A program made the translations under genes and the position numbers. The notes beneath the pieces are model-generated. The model ran no database searches and had not been told where the DNA came from. It saw only the letters and a list, made by a program, of their open reading frames with translations. Positions 38,534-47,345 of a DNA stretch of 64,000 bases are shown here, one piece after another (the stretch's first letter is position 1; every line of letters starts with the position of its first letter). Source of the DNA: Xylanivirga thermophila (GTDB taxonomy: Bacteria; Bacillota; Clostridia; Caldicoprobacterales; Xylanivirgaceae); the NCBI RefSeq assembly GCF_004138105.1, contig NZ_RXHQ01000007.1, forward strand, positions 1 to 64,000, given 5' to 3'.

Positions 38534-39256
38534 TCACAGTACCTTGCTTAAAAAGGCTTTGGTACGCGTCTTTTGAGGGTTTTTAAATATATCCTCGGGG
38601 GTACCCTCTTCATATATAATGCCTTCATCCATAAATAATATCCTATCGGCTACCTCCCGGGCAAATCCCATCTCATGGGTAACAACCACCATTGTCATAC
38701 CTTCCTGTGCCAAATCCTTCATAACATTTAGAACTTCACCAACCATCTCAGGGTCAAGTGCTGAAGTAGGCTCATCAAAGAGCATTATCTCCGGATCCAT
38801 GGCAAGTGCCCTTGCTATGGCTACTCTCTGCTTTTGTCCTCCAGATAGCCTATTTGGATATACATCCTCCTTATCTGGCATCCCTACCTTCCTTAGAAGC
38901 TCTACAGCCTTTCCTTTGGCCTGCTCTTCTGATAAACCCTTTAATTTAATAGGCGCCATAGTAATATTTTGCATAACCGTCTTATGGGGAAATAGATTAA
39001 ATTGCTGAAAAACCATCCCCATCTTTTGTCTCATCTTATTTACATCTTTTCTGCGCTCCACAAGGGATACTCCATCTACATATATCTCACCCTTTGTAGG
39101 CTCTTCAAGGAGGTTTAAACATCTCAAAAAGGTGCTCTTTCCAGAACCACTAGGCCCTATTATGCATACAACCTCACCCTTTTTTATTTCGTTGTTGACA
39201 CCCTTTAGGACCTCAAGTTCACCAAAATATTTATGAAGATTCACTACTTTAATCAC
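38534..39256 (-). CDS. Polar amino-acid ABC transporter ATPase (GlnQ type)
   Basis: 240 residues with Walker A '[13 protein letters not shown]', signature '[15 protein letters not shown]', Walker B '[16 protein letters not shown]' and H-loop 'VTHEMGFA'. It powers uptake of a polar amino acid. GTG start overlaps the permease gene by 8 bp, so expression is coupled. Confidence 0.95.
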   Translation of the reverse strand: MIKVVNLHKYFGELEVLKGVNNEIKKGEVVCIIGPSGSGKSTFLRCLNLLEEPTKGEIYVDGVSLVERRKDVNKMRQKMGMVFQQFNLFPHKTVMQNITMAPIKLKGLSEEQAKGKAVELLRKVGMPDKEDVYPNRLSGGQKQRVAIARALAMDPEIMLFDEPTSALDPEMVGEVLNVMKDLAQEGMTMVVVTHEMGFAREVADRILFMDEGIIYEEGTPEDIFKNPQKTRTKAFLSKVL

Positions 39257-39932
39257 TCTGTCTGAGCCTCCTTTCCAGATGCCCTAGCAATCCTGTCAAA
39301 ATAGAGGTAATAAATAGATATATAAGAGCTACCAATATAAATGGTGTATATGCATCAAATGTTCGACTGCGCACTATGCTCCCTACCCTCGTCAGATCGT
39401 CAAGGGCTATATAACCTGCTATTGCAGTTTCCTTAAGCAGGGATATAAACTCATTTCCAAGGGCAGGTAATATATTTTTCACAGCTTGCGGAATTACTAT
39501 ATAGCTCATAGATTGACCATATGAGAATCCCAGTGAACGGGCTGCCTCCATCTGTCCCTTGTCTACCGCCTGTATACCAGCCCTTATAAGCTCAGCTACA
39601 TATGCACCGCTATTTATACCAAATGCCACAGACGCCACCATTTGTTTAGGCAGCGAACTACCCCCAAGTATGGCATAATATATAATGACCAACTGTACTA
39701 CTGCAGGTGTACCCCTTATTATGCTCACATAAATATTGGCTATATTATTAAAAATCTTTATCTTACTCATCTTTGCCAATGCCACTAATAATCCTATAAT
39801 AACTCCCAGTATAGCAGCATATAGAGTAAGTTTGAGGGACACTAAAAGTCCCTCCCAGAATAGAATATACATATTGTCCTGTATTAAGTTAGAATATATG
39901 GCATTCGATAATGCCTTGTAAATACCTGTCAC
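39249..39932 (-). CDS. Polar amino-acid ABC transporter permease
   Basis: 227 residues, about five helices, with the EAA loop '[25 protein letters not shown]' that contacts the ATPase. It belongs to the HisMQ/GlnP family. Starts with GTG. Its substrate is set by the binding protein encoded just upstream. Confidence 0.95.
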   Translation of the reverse strand: MTGIYKALSNAIYSNLIQDNMYILFWEGLLVSLKLTLYAAILGVIIGLLVALAKMSKIKIFNNIANIYVSIIRGTPAVVQLVIIYYAILGGSSLPKQMVASVAFGINSGAYVAELIRAGIQAVDKGQMEAARSLGFSYGQSMSYIVIPQAVKNILPALGNEFISLLKETAIAGYIALDDLTRVGSIVRSRTFDAYTPFILVALIYLFITSILTGLLGHLERRLRQSD

Positions 39933-39959
39933 AATAATCCTTACCCCGCTCCTGAAACA

Positions 39960-40733
39960 TTATTTTATATAGTATTTGCTTATGATTTCATCCATCTCTC
40001 CGCTATCCTGAAGCTCCTTTAGTACCTCATCTATAGCTTGCAAAAGTTCGCTATCTCCCTTACGTACAGCTATAGCATATTCCTCCTGATCTCCCGCCTT
40101 TTCATCGAGTATCTTTACCTCAGAATTTTGTGCTATTAACATCTGTGCAGGCAAATCATCTATAACCACTGCATCCAAATTACCATTCTTTAAATCCAGT
40201 ATGGCCTCAAGCCCTGTATTATAACGCTTAACATCTGCATCTTCCGTATTTGAAGCTACCTCAGTATCTCCGGTAGTACCGGTCTGAACGCCTATCCTTT
40301 TCCCTACTAGATCATCAGTTCCCTTTATATCTTCATTTTCATTTTGTACTATTATGGATTGAACTGCCTCAAAATATGTTTTAGTAAAATCCATGGTCTT
40401 TTCTCGCCTTGAATCTCTTGTAAATCCGGCTGCAATAAAATCTACCTTACCAGACTCCAATGCTGCTGGCAGTGCTTCAAATTCCATATCTTCAACAATC
40501 AGTTCAACACCCAGTTTATCCGCTATCTTCTGTGCAACATCGGCATCTATACCCACAACATCTGTGCCTTCCTTAAGCTCAAAAGGTGGAAAATTGGCGC
40601 TGGTCCCCCATACTATCTTCTTCCCTTCATCTATACGCTTCATAGTATCGATCTTTTTGCCACATGCTGTAGTCGATATAATAAGTATAGAAATAAGTGC
40701 AATTGTCAAAATACCTTTAATCTTTTTATTCAT
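39960..40733 (-). CDS. Polar amino-acid ABC transporter binding lipoprotein
   Basis: 257 residues. The lipoprotein signal ends in 'ISTTAC' at about residue 24, followed by an SBP-bac-3 fold ('GTSANFPPFE', 'GIDADVAQKIADKLGVELIVED', 'GFTRDSRREKTMDF', 'VGKRIGVQTGTTGD'). It captures the amino acid outside the cell; glutamine, arginine or cystine are all possible. ATG at 40733 is used (GGAGGAG 7 bp upstream); the frame extends farther without support. First gene of the operon. Confidence 0.94.
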   Translation of the reverse strand: MNKKIKGILTIALISILIISTTACGKKIDTMKRIDEGKKIVWGTSANFPPFELKEGTDVVGIDADVAQKIADKLGVELIVEDMEFEALPAALESGKVDFIAAGFTRDSRREKTMDFTKTYFEAVQSIIVQNENEDIKGTDDLVGKRIGVQTGTTGDTEVASNTEDADVKRYNTGLEAILDLKNGNLDAVVIDDLPAQMLIAQNSEVKILDEKAGDQEEYAIAVRKGDSELLQAIDEVLKELQDSGEMDEIISKYYIK

Positions 40734-40862
40734 GTATAATCTCCTCCAATATCGAAACTGTTTTCTAATTGCTTTTATATAATTATACATGAATAATTAC
40801 AAAAAATCAATGCATATTTATAAATTTTATTATTTTTTATATCATCTATAAAAGGACAATAT

Positions 40863-40893
40863 AAAACCCTGGAGCAATTTCCAGGGTTTTTTT
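40863..40893. terminator. Terminator after the zinc-ribbon gene
   Basis: Stem AAAACCCTGG/CCAGGGTTTT followed by T7 on the plus strand, with A-run symmetry on the other. On the minus strand it follows the zinc-ribbon stop. Confidence 0.85.
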
Positions 40894-40895
40894 GC

Positions 40896-41177
40896 TTATC
40901 TGTGATTCTTCAAACACTCTGAGCAATAGATGGGCCTATCATTTTTAGGTTCAAAAGGCACCTGAGTATGTGCACCACAATCGGCACATATAGCATCGTG
41001 CATTTCCCTTCTAGCGCCACCATTGTGTCTGCCATTTGCTTTTCTAGCATCACGGCATTCCTTGCATCGAGCTGGCTCGTTTTGGAAACCTTTCTCTGCG
41101 TAAAATTCCTGTTCACCAGCACTAAAAATAAACTCCTTGCCACACTCTTTGCATACTAAGGTCTTGTCTTCGTACAT
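40896..41177 (-). CDS. Small zinc-ribbon protein
   Basis: 93 residues with four Cys pairs arranged as two zinc ribbons: 'CKECGKEF' with 'CKECRDA', and 'CADCGAH' with 'CSECLKN'. It matches clostridial two-ribbon proteins that may bind nucleic acid; the role is unknown. GTGAGGGG precedes the ATG. The highly structured noncoding segment at 41210-41426 lies immediately upstream on the same strand, so it may be the leader of this gene. Confidence 0.85.
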   Translation of the reverse strand: MYEDKTLVCKECGKEFIFSAGEQEFYAEKGFQNEPARCKECRDARKANGRHNGGARREMHDAICADCGAHTQVPFEPKNDRPIYCSECLKNHR

Positions 41178-41209
41178 GGATATAATCCCCTCACTTTGAA
41201 ATAATTTTG

Positions 41210-41426
41210 TTCCATTTTAGGACCATTCCGACTAAAAAGTATCTTTAATGGTACGCACTGCACTATAGCATGGCAGCTACTGAAGGTTTTAAGTGGTACC
41301 CCAAGATAAACTAAGAGGATTATATTATGTACCACCAGGCTCTCCATCCTGCACAGCCATAGGTCGGACTTACCCTTTAAGCCCTACCATGACCATCTGG
41401 GTCTTTTATAGGGTATAGAACAATTC
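41210..41426 (-). ncRNA. Structured noncoding RNA, candidate raiA-type RNA
   Basis: This 309-bp gap holds an unusually G+C-rich stretch with nested complementary segments on the minus strand. Examples are GACC-CAGAT-GGTC, GGT-GGGCTTA...TAAGTCC-ACC, GGCT...AGCC, TGGTAC...GTACCA and ACCATT...AATGGT. A near-perfect promoter sits just upstream. No protein frame with a ribosome binding site is present. Size (about 215 nt), orientation and position in the fliD-hpf-secA neighbourhood fit the raiA RNA motif of Clostridia, but I cannot run the covariance model. Its function would be unknown even if confirmed. Confidence 0.6.
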
Positions 41427-41432
41427 AATCAT

Positions 41433-41461
41433 ATTATATCCTTGTTTTTTCTAAAAATCAA
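41433..41461 (-). promoter_or_regulatory. Promoter of the structured RNA
   Basis: TTGATT (41461-41456), 17-bp spacer, TATAAT (41438-41433) on the minus strand. It directs transcription into the structured segment. Confidence 0.75.
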
Positions 41462-41486
41462 TAGAAATTCTAGCAAATTTACATAT

Positions 41487-41930
41487 TTATTGTTTTTGGT
41501 CAATGAATATACCATCCTGTATTGGAGCATTAGGTTTATATGCATTATAAGTCTTTTGTCCATTATTTATCTTACGCATTTTCCCTTTATGCTTTTCAAT
41601 AAATACGTTTAAGCACTCTTTGTTTTCCTGATCCTTAGCATATACCCCCGTTATAATCTCCCTTATATCTAAAAGTACCTTATAAACTTCCTTGTATTCA
41701 TCAGATTTTTCTCTATATTCGTCTAAATCGCCTAAGCAGGTTGAAAACCTATCATCCAATTTATCTATGTGAGCAATATGCTGCTGCCTCTTCTCTATAT
41801 ATTTAGAAAGACCATCGATATCCCCTGATTTTATTGTCTCTCCCTGCTTTATACTAATTTCTGCTATGGCTTGTAAATGCTTTTTTTTATCCTCTAGATA
41901 TCGTAAAAGATCATCTACATCATTACACAT
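41487..41930 (-). CDS. FliT-like flagellar chaperone or small helical flagellar protein
   Basis: 147 residues, almost wholly alpha-helical and charged. It starts 8 bp inside the end of fliS. Position and composition match FliT-like export chaperones or FlgN-like proteins placed after fliS in Firmicutes. Sequence alone gives weak support, so only a flagellar association is claimed. GAGGAA precedes the ATG. Confidence 0.65.
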   Translation of the reverse strand: MCNDVDDLLRYLEDKKKHLQAIAEISIKQGETIKSGDIDGLSKYIEKRQQHIAHIDKLDDRFSTCLGDLDEYREKSDEYKEVYKVLLDIREIITGVYAKDQENKECLNVFIEKHKGKMRKINNGQKTYNAYKPNAPIQDGIFIDQKQ

Positions 41931-42318
41931 TTCCTCTATACCTTTGCTTTCGTGTAATTTTTATAGCCTGTCCCCAAGTATCCCTAAGTTCTGTCATAAG
42001 TTCAAGCACTTCTTTAAGTACGTTCTCATCTTTTTTTATATTTGCATCAATAAGGGATGTAACTATAAAATCGTATATGGCCATGAGATCCTTCGATATG
42101 TCATATTGCATATCAAGGCTCCCCATAAGTTCTGAAACTATATCCTGTGCCTTTAGTATTGCAGTATTTGCACATTGCATATCTTGTTTTTGTATAGCCA
42201 CTATAGCTTGCTTTGTAAATTTTATGCATCCATTGTATAACATAAGGGTTAATTCTTCAGGAGTAGCTGTAAGCACACTCTGCTGCTGATATTCCTTATA
42301 TGGGTTATTTATTGCCAT
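41923..42318 (-). CDS. fliS: Flagellar export chaperone FliS
   Basis: 131 residues with the family pattern 'YKEYQQQSVLTATPEELTLMLYNGCIKF' at the N-terminus and 'DISKDLMAIYDFIVTSLIDANIKKD' centrally. It binds flagellin in the cytoplasm and prevents early polymerisation. GAGGGGG precedes the ATG. It sits between fliD and the fliT-like gene. Confidence 0.96.
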   Translation of the reverse strand: MAINNPYKEYQQQSVLTATPEELTLMLYNGCIKFTKQAIVAIQKQDMQCANTAILKAQDIVSELMGSLDMQYDISKDLMAIYDFIVTSLIDANIKKDENVLKEVLELMTELRDTWGQAIKITRKQRYRGNV

Positions 42319-42355
42319 GTATATCCCCCTCTATCTATATATCGTTCTACATCAG

Positions 42356-43954
42356 TTATTGTCCTAAACCTAGCTGCTGCATTAGCCACATACTCTGGCT
42401 GCTCATATTTTGCAATGCCTTTTCCATGGCAGTAAACTGCCTCCAATACTGCTCTTCCTTGCGGTATAGTAGTTCATTTAAGCTTTCTATACGCTTGTCT
42501 ATATCCTTTATCTTATCACCAAGTATATTATTTATATCCGTCAAATCACCTTGTATACCGGCCTTTTCCAATAATATACCTTTTTTATTGTTCTTATCCC
42601 TGCGCGTTCTAATATTATCCTGTATAATGTCAGAAAAACGATGCATAATCCCCACATTATTATAACGTACCTTACGCTCTTCTGCATTTAAATCTGGCGA
42701 ATAGGATTCTTTATATTGCTGGCAAAAAAGTTTTTCTACCTCTTCACCCCTATTAGCAAGGGCATCCTTTAACTTTTCTTCATTTACATATAGTTTACCA
42801 TTCTCATACCATTGACCGGTGGTTATACCTATATCTGATAGGGATATATTAACCCCTTCTATCTTTTCAATTAGCGCCCGCCTCATAGACTGGGTGATGT
42901 TCTGTACTATGGGATCACTCCTTAGGACTCCACTTTTACTCTTTTCTTCCCAAAGCTTTATATCACTTTCCTCCATAGATTTCTTCTGCTCATCAGTAAG
43001 GGGTTTATAATCACGATACCGCTTTTCAACAAGCTTATTATTTAGCTTGTCTATCATCCCGTTATATTTTTCTACAAAATTCTTTATATTGTTAAATGCA
43101 CTATCCACATCCCTAGATACATCTATATCTATCTCTTTACCAACTGTATTAGCCATTAAATTAAAGGTAATACCATCCCGAGTAAAGGTATTTGTAGGGG
43201 ACGTCATGGTATATGACTGCCCATCTATCTTAAGCTGTACCGTAGCATCACGTGTTGCATCAGCCTCTAAATTAACATTAAGTCCAAATGTACTTAAAAA
43301 ATTACTCCCGCCATCTGCATCCTGGGCATTAAGAGACGCAGATGCCCCCGTCTTCTTGGTTTGGAGTGTAAGCTTGCCCGTTATACTGCTATACGCAAGG
43401 TTAACTCCCGCCTTTTCATTCGCATTTATTTCATTCATAACCTTTTGAAGGGTGTCATCCTCTGAAAAACTAAATGCTTCTCCATTTATATTAAAAACAA
43501 TCTTTCCTTTGTCAGCACCATCAATATTTCCACTAATCCCAAGTCCTTTTAAAGATTTCTTGGTATCAAAACTGCTTCCCACTTCAGATTCTGCCTTGGC
43601 TGGTTCAGCCATTTTTATGCTGGTTATGGTATACCTCCCTGGCGCTGCATCAGCATTTGCACTGGCAGTTATATACCGTTCTTCTGTAGATGTTACCTTA
43701 TAGCATCTATATGTATTCGGAGATAACATATTGCTTTGAGGCTTTGCCACATCAAAAAACTCATCCTTTAGACCTCTTAGCATATTGGTAACATCTCGGT
43801 ATGCATCCCGCTGCCACTCTACCCATTTTTTATCCTGTTTTAAACTGTCAACTTTCGTACGCTCAACACTCATAAGCTCATTTATCATATTTTCCGTATC
43901 AAGGCCACTAGCCAGTCCGCTTACCCGCATGCGGTTTACATTATAAATACTCAT
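42356..43954 (-). CDS. fliD: Flagellar filament cap protein FliD
   Basis: 532 residues with the N-terminal family sequence 'RVSGLASGLDTENMINELM' and the C-terminal 'IESLNELLYRKEEQYWRQFTAMEKALQNM' coil. FliD caps the filament and folds flagellin as it is added. GGGAGG precedes the ATG. Two GGCGGGAG octamers lie in this gene in different frames (43305 and 43405). Confidence 0.95.
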   Translation of the reverse strand: MSIYNVNRMRVSGLASGLDTENMINELMSVERTKVDSLKQDKKWVEWQRDAYRDVTNMLRGLKDEFFDVAKPQSNMLSPNTYRCYKVTSTEERYITASANADAAPGRYTITSIKMAEPAKAESEVGSSFDTKKSLKGLGISGNIDGADKGKIVFNINGEAFSFSEDDTLQKVMNEINANEKAGVNLAYSSITGKLTLQTKKTGASASLNAQDADGGSNFLSTFGLNVNLEADATRDATVQLKIDGQSYTMTSPTNTFTRDGITFNLMANTVGKEIDIDVSRDVDSAFNNIKNFVEKYNGMIDKLNNKLVEKRYRDYKPLTDEQKKSMEESDIKLWEEKSKSGVLRSDPIVQNITQSMRRALIEKIEGVNISLSDIGITTGQWYENGKLYVNEEKLKDALANRGEEVEKLFCQQYKESYSPDLNAEERKVRYNNVGIMHRFSDIIQDNIRTRRDKNNKKGILLEKAGIQGDLTDINNILGDKIKDIDKRIESLNELLYRKEEQYWRQFTAMEKALQNMSSQSMWLMQQLGLGQ

Positions 43955-43966
43955 CTTTTAACCTCC

Positions 43967-44338
43967 CTATACCCGCTCATCCACTATGATACCAGCCATT
44001 TCCCATAATTTAGCTATCATGTCCAATATCTTTTCGGGCGGTATCTCGCGTATAATTTCATTGGTCTGTGTATTTATTACCTTAACCATTATAGATTTAG
44101 TCTTTTCATGAATCGAAAACTCAAAACGTCTGTCATAGTCTTCAACCGCTTTGTTAGCTTCCTCCACAGCCTTCTGCAGTACATCCTCGTCCAATAATGG
44201 CTTTTTTTCCCCTTGCATTGGCTTTTCATCTATTTGTTTAATCCCTTTATCTGAACCATTATTATGTCCCGCTATCTCTACAGTTCGGACCACCCTAGGA
44301 GTTACCGGCCTAGTGCATGATATTTCATCTATACGCAT
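43967..44338 (-). CDS. flaG: FlaG-family flagellar protein
   Basis: 123 residues with a variable N-terminus and the FlaG domain ('RRFEFSIHEKTKSIMVKVINTQTNEIIREIPPEKILDMI'). FlaG proteins influence filament length. ATG at 44338 is chosen, with AGAGGGG 9 bp upstream; an in-frame ATG nearer that site is too close. It is 12 bp upstream of fliD in the same operon. Confidence 0.9.
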   Translation of the reverse strand: MRIDEISCTRPVTPRVVRTVEIAGHNNGSDKGIKQIDEKPMQGEKKPLLDEDVLQKAVEEANKAVEDYDRRFEFSIHEKTKSIMVKVINTQTNEIIREIPPEKILDMIAKLWEMAGIIVDERV

Positions 44339-44414
44339 GTGTACCATCCCCTCTTTCAATCTTCCTTTCAATATATTTATCGGAATGATACACAATAATC
44401 TTTAGGGTATTTTT

Positions 44415-45734
44415 TTAATATATAGAAATATTCGACCATTTACCCCTTTTGAATCTTATGACTAAAAATATAGCTTCTATAATATACTGTATAGCAGTAA
44501 CATACCAAAGGGCGGTGATGGGTGCCTTTATTATATATACTATCACATATGTAACGGGTAGTCTGTATATCCATGTACTCAAGATAGCCGTTAACATGGG
44601 TCCCTTTGTATCTCCCGCTCCCCTTAATGCACCACCTAGCACCATGGAAAATCCCATGGGAATCTGTTCAAGGGCGGCTATACGTATGCATTTACCTGCT
44701 AAATCTACTATATCCATCTCATCTGTAAATAATCTGGCCAATTGTCTCGGAAAAAAGAAAAATATGATTGCAGTAGCTCCCATAACGGCAGCTGCCAAAT
44801 ATGAGGACATCCAGCCATTTTTCTCTGCCTCTTTAAGCTTCCCTGCCCCCAAATATTGACCTACCATAGTAGTTGCAGCTACTGCAAATCCTGAATTAGG
44901 CATAAAGGATAGGGATTCTGCAGTGGTAGCTATTTGATTTGAGGCAAAGGATAATGTTCCAAGCTGCATTATCATAAAGGCATATATAAGCCTACCACCA
45001 CTGCTCAAAAGCTCATGGGTTTGTGCAGGTAGACTGAGGTGCCAAATTTGATCAAAATCCTTTTTGTCCCACGTTTTTAAATATGCCATCTCGTATTTAA
45101 TTTTCCCATCTCTCTTGAATAAAACCCATATAACATAACAAAATCCTATTATCTGCCCGATAGCTGTGGCAATAGCCGCACCGTCTACTTCGAGCCTAGG
45201 GAAACCCCATTTTCCAAATATCAATACATAGTCCCCTATGAGGTTTATAACATTTGTTATTATTGCCCCTATCATGGGCGTCTTTGTATCCCCAGATGCC
45301 CTCAATATAGCACTTGTTACCATACCTGGCACCATAAAAAGACCTGATACTGCTATCAGGCGCAAATATCTAGTGCCTAGATCTATAACCTTACTCTCCG
45401 CCTTTGCAAGTATAAAAAATTTATCAAATATAAAGATGCTAAAGATTGTCAAAACCATCCCCAGCACAATGGATATTTGAAAAGCATGGGCAGCTGACTG
45501 TTTGCCCCGCTCATAATTTTCCGCTCCTATATGCCTGGCAACTATGGCCGCTGCTCCAACGCCTAAAGCTGCAAATACATTTACAAATGAAAAAAATATC
45601 TGCCCTCCCAATCCAACTGCACTAAGTGCCTGGGCATCCAATCTGCCCACCATGGCAGTATCGGCTATCCAAACAACCATACCCAGTATCATCTCTAATA
45701 TAACCGGTGCCGCTAAACGCAATATTTCCCTCAT
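44415..45734 (-). CDS. MATE-family multidrug exporter
   Basis: 439 residues and about twelve membrane helices in two related halves ('LRLAAPVILEMILGMVVWIADTAMVGRLD', 'GALRGAGDTKGPM'). MATE pumps expel cations using Na+ or H+. ATG at 45734 has GGGAGG upstream; the frame extends to 45824 across a terminator, which argues against the longer form. It interrupts the usual flagellar gene run. Confidence 0.93.
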   Translation of the reverse strand: MREILRLAAPVILEMILGMVVWIADTAMVGRLDAQALSAVGLGGQIFFSFVNVFAALGVGAAAIVARHIGAENYERGKQSAAHAFQISIVLGMVLTIFSIFIFDKFFILAKAESKVIDLGTRYLRLIAVSGLFMVPGMVTSAILRASGDTKTPMIGAIITNVINLIGDYVLIFGKWGFPRLEVDGAAIATAIGQIIGFCYVIWVLFKRDGKIKYEMAYLKTWDKKDFDQIWHLSLPAQTHELLSSGGRLIYAFMIMQLGTLSFASNQIATTAESLSFMPNSGFAVAATTMVGQYLGAGKLKEAEKNGWMSSYLAAAVMGATAIIFFFFPRQLARLFTDEMDIVDLAGKCIRIAALEQIPMGFSMVLGGALRGAGDTKGPMLTAILSTWIYRLPVTYVIVYIIKAPITALWYVTAIQYIIEAIFLVIRFKRGKWSNISIY

Positions 45735-45785
45735 ATTTTGCCTCCCTTTAATCCTTTTACGATCTATTAGTCCGTTTATTATAAC

Positions 45786-45832
45786 AAAAAAAATAGTAGC
45801 CCCCATGAAGCTAAATAGCTTCATAGAGACTG
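45786..45832 (-). terminator. Terminator after the zinc-ribbon membrane gene
   Basis: An about 18-bp stem with wobble pairs (core ATGAAGCTA/TAGCTTCAT) followed by T8 on the minus strand, just after the stop at 45834. Confidence 0.82.
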
Positions 45833-45833
45833 C

Positions 45834-46283
45834 TTATGTCTTCTTTTTGAACTTATATGAACATTTAGTACATGTGACCATTAATGTACCTTTGTGTCTG
45901 GGTATACGCAATTTTTGTGAACAATTAGGGCATTTTACTACCTTAAATCGCTTTTTTTGCTCCCATTTCCATCTGAGTTTGCCAAAGGCATTATATGATT
46001 TGGGTCTGTTTACCTTTGTCTTGCTTTTATTACCCAGATTTTTAAACCATCTAACTACATTATCTAGCCAATAATTAAGTTTACGACCAATATTTTCGAA
46101 TATAATCTCCTCTCGCCGTCTCCTATTTTTATTATGGGAAGTAGCACGCCATATGGCGTAACCCAAAATTCCCAATGCCATTAGCAATCCAATAGTATTT
46201 CTTGAAAAGAAAAAAGGTAGACTTAAAACGGCCATAAATTTGGAGAGATTATCCCAACCATATGTATCCGTTTTGTTTTTCAT
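45834..46283 (-). CDS. Membrane-anchored protein with C-terminal zinc ribbon
   Basis: 149 residues: a hydrophobic segment (about 12-45), a basic middle, and a C-terminal ribbon 'VKCPNCSQKLRIPRHKGTLMVTCTKC' with two C-x2-C pairs. The function is unknown. The next gene upstream also encodes a zinc-ribbon protein. Confidence 0.8.
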   Translation of the reverse strand: MKNKTDTYGWDNLSKFMAVLSLPFFFSRNTIGLLMALGILGYAIWRATSHNKNRRRREEIIFENIGRKLNYWLDNVVRWFKNLGNKSKTKVNRPKSYNAFGKLRWKWEQKKRFKVVKCPNCSQKLRIPRHKGTLMVTCTKCSYKFKKKT

Positions 46284-46327
46284 CTATATCCCTGCTTTTT
46301 ATTATACGTCTATTTTTTTCAATATGG

Positions 46328-46774
46328 TTATTCTTCTTCCTCTTTATCCAAGACTTCTCCTTCTAGCACTTCGTCATTTTCCTGTACCTCTTCCTCTACA
46401 ACAGGCATCTCCTGTTTTTGGCCACATTCTGGACAAAATTGTATATTGACATCCAGTTCTTTCCCACACTGTGGACATTTCTTTATCTTCTTAAGATTCA
46501 TAAGTTTTTTCTCAAGTTCCTCAATAGTTGCATTTAAATCATCTATATTCTGACATAGATCAATTATATCGTATGATACTGTACCTAAATCCTTGTATTG
46601 CTCATACATCTTTTTACCTATTTCATTGTATAGGCTTTGTATTTCCTGATCTTTATCGTAGATATCCTTTTTTATCTTGCCATATTCCATGGATTCCCCT
46701 GCTTTTTTCGTAACGCTTTTTGCCCCTTCTTCCACAGACTTTGCTATTTTTGAAAATCCGTCCCATATAGGCAT
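46328..46774 (-). CDS. Zinc-ribbon protein with helical N-terminus
   Basis: 148 residues: an N-terminal amphipathic and coiled-coil region (about 1-95), then a ribbon 'CPQCGKELDVNIQFCPECGQKQ', ending in a very acidic tail rich in Glu. ATG at 46774 is used, with AAGGAGG 6 bp upstream. The role is unknown; such proteins often act as scaffold or envelope-stress components. Confidence 0.85.
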   Translation of the reverse strand: MPIWDGFSKIAKSVEEGAKSVTKKAGESMEYGKIKKDIYDKDQEIQSLYNEIGKKMYEQYKDLGTVSYDIIDLCQNIDDLNATIEELEKKLMNLKKIKKCPQCGKELDVNIQFCPECGQKQEMPVVEEEVQENDEVLEGEVLDKEEEE

Positions 46775-46862
46775 ATACATACCTCCTTTTTACCAGCATT
46801 TTATATATTGTAATTCACATTATATCATGGTTTATTCCTGTTTTCTACTACTTTTTGCACAT

Positions 46863-47327
46863 TCATTTGTCATCATCACCCTTGAATATGATAAACTTAT
46901 TGACCAAAAAACTTATCGTACCTGTAGTCATAGATGCAATAAGATTGACAATATTTGCCCACATCCTTGGAGACAGTCTACTAGGTAATATCATAGTCAA
47001 AGTAGATAATATCCATCCATTCCCTAAAGCTGCTAAAAATAATATCGAGGCATATGCAGGATAGGTAGTCTTTTTATTACCTTTATAATCAAAGGTTAAC
47101 TTTTTGTTCATAAAATATCCGTTTATCGAATATGCCATAAACGATATAATCTTGAACAGAAAAAACATCTTCCCTTGATATATATGGGTTAAAGACATAA
47201 GTAAATTTAAAATACATATATCTATTATAAAATTGACACTTCCCACTGCACCATAAGCGGCATATTGAAAAATCCAGTGGGATTTGATTCTTTCCTTTAT
47301 GCGCATATCCATCCCCATCTTTAGCAC
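46863..47327 (-). CDS. GtrA-family membrane protein
   Basis: About 150 residues and four membrane helices ('FQYAAYGAVGSVNFIIDICILN', 'MAYSINGYFMNKKLTFDY', 'ATMTTGTISFLVNKFIIF'-type segments). GtrA proteins are thought to flip lipid-linked sugars for cell-surface glycans. No glycosyltransferase is adjacent. The start is uncertain; ATG at 47306 is an alternative. Confidence 0.88.
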   Translation of the reverse strand: MLKMGMDMRIKERIKSHWIFQYAAYGAVGSVNFIIDICILNLLMSLTHIYQGKMFFLFKIISFMAYSINGYFMNKKLTFDYKGNKKTTYPAYASILFLAALGNGWILSTLTMILPSRLSPRMWANIVNLIASMTTGTISFLVNKFIIFKGDDDK

Positions 47328-47345
47328 TTTATTTTTATAGAAATA

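Noticed and set aside
41156-41347. 63-codon minus-strand frame in the structured RNA region
   Set aside because: It overlaps the zinc-ribbon gene in another frame and covers the nested stems; no protein-like pattern or ribosome binding site.
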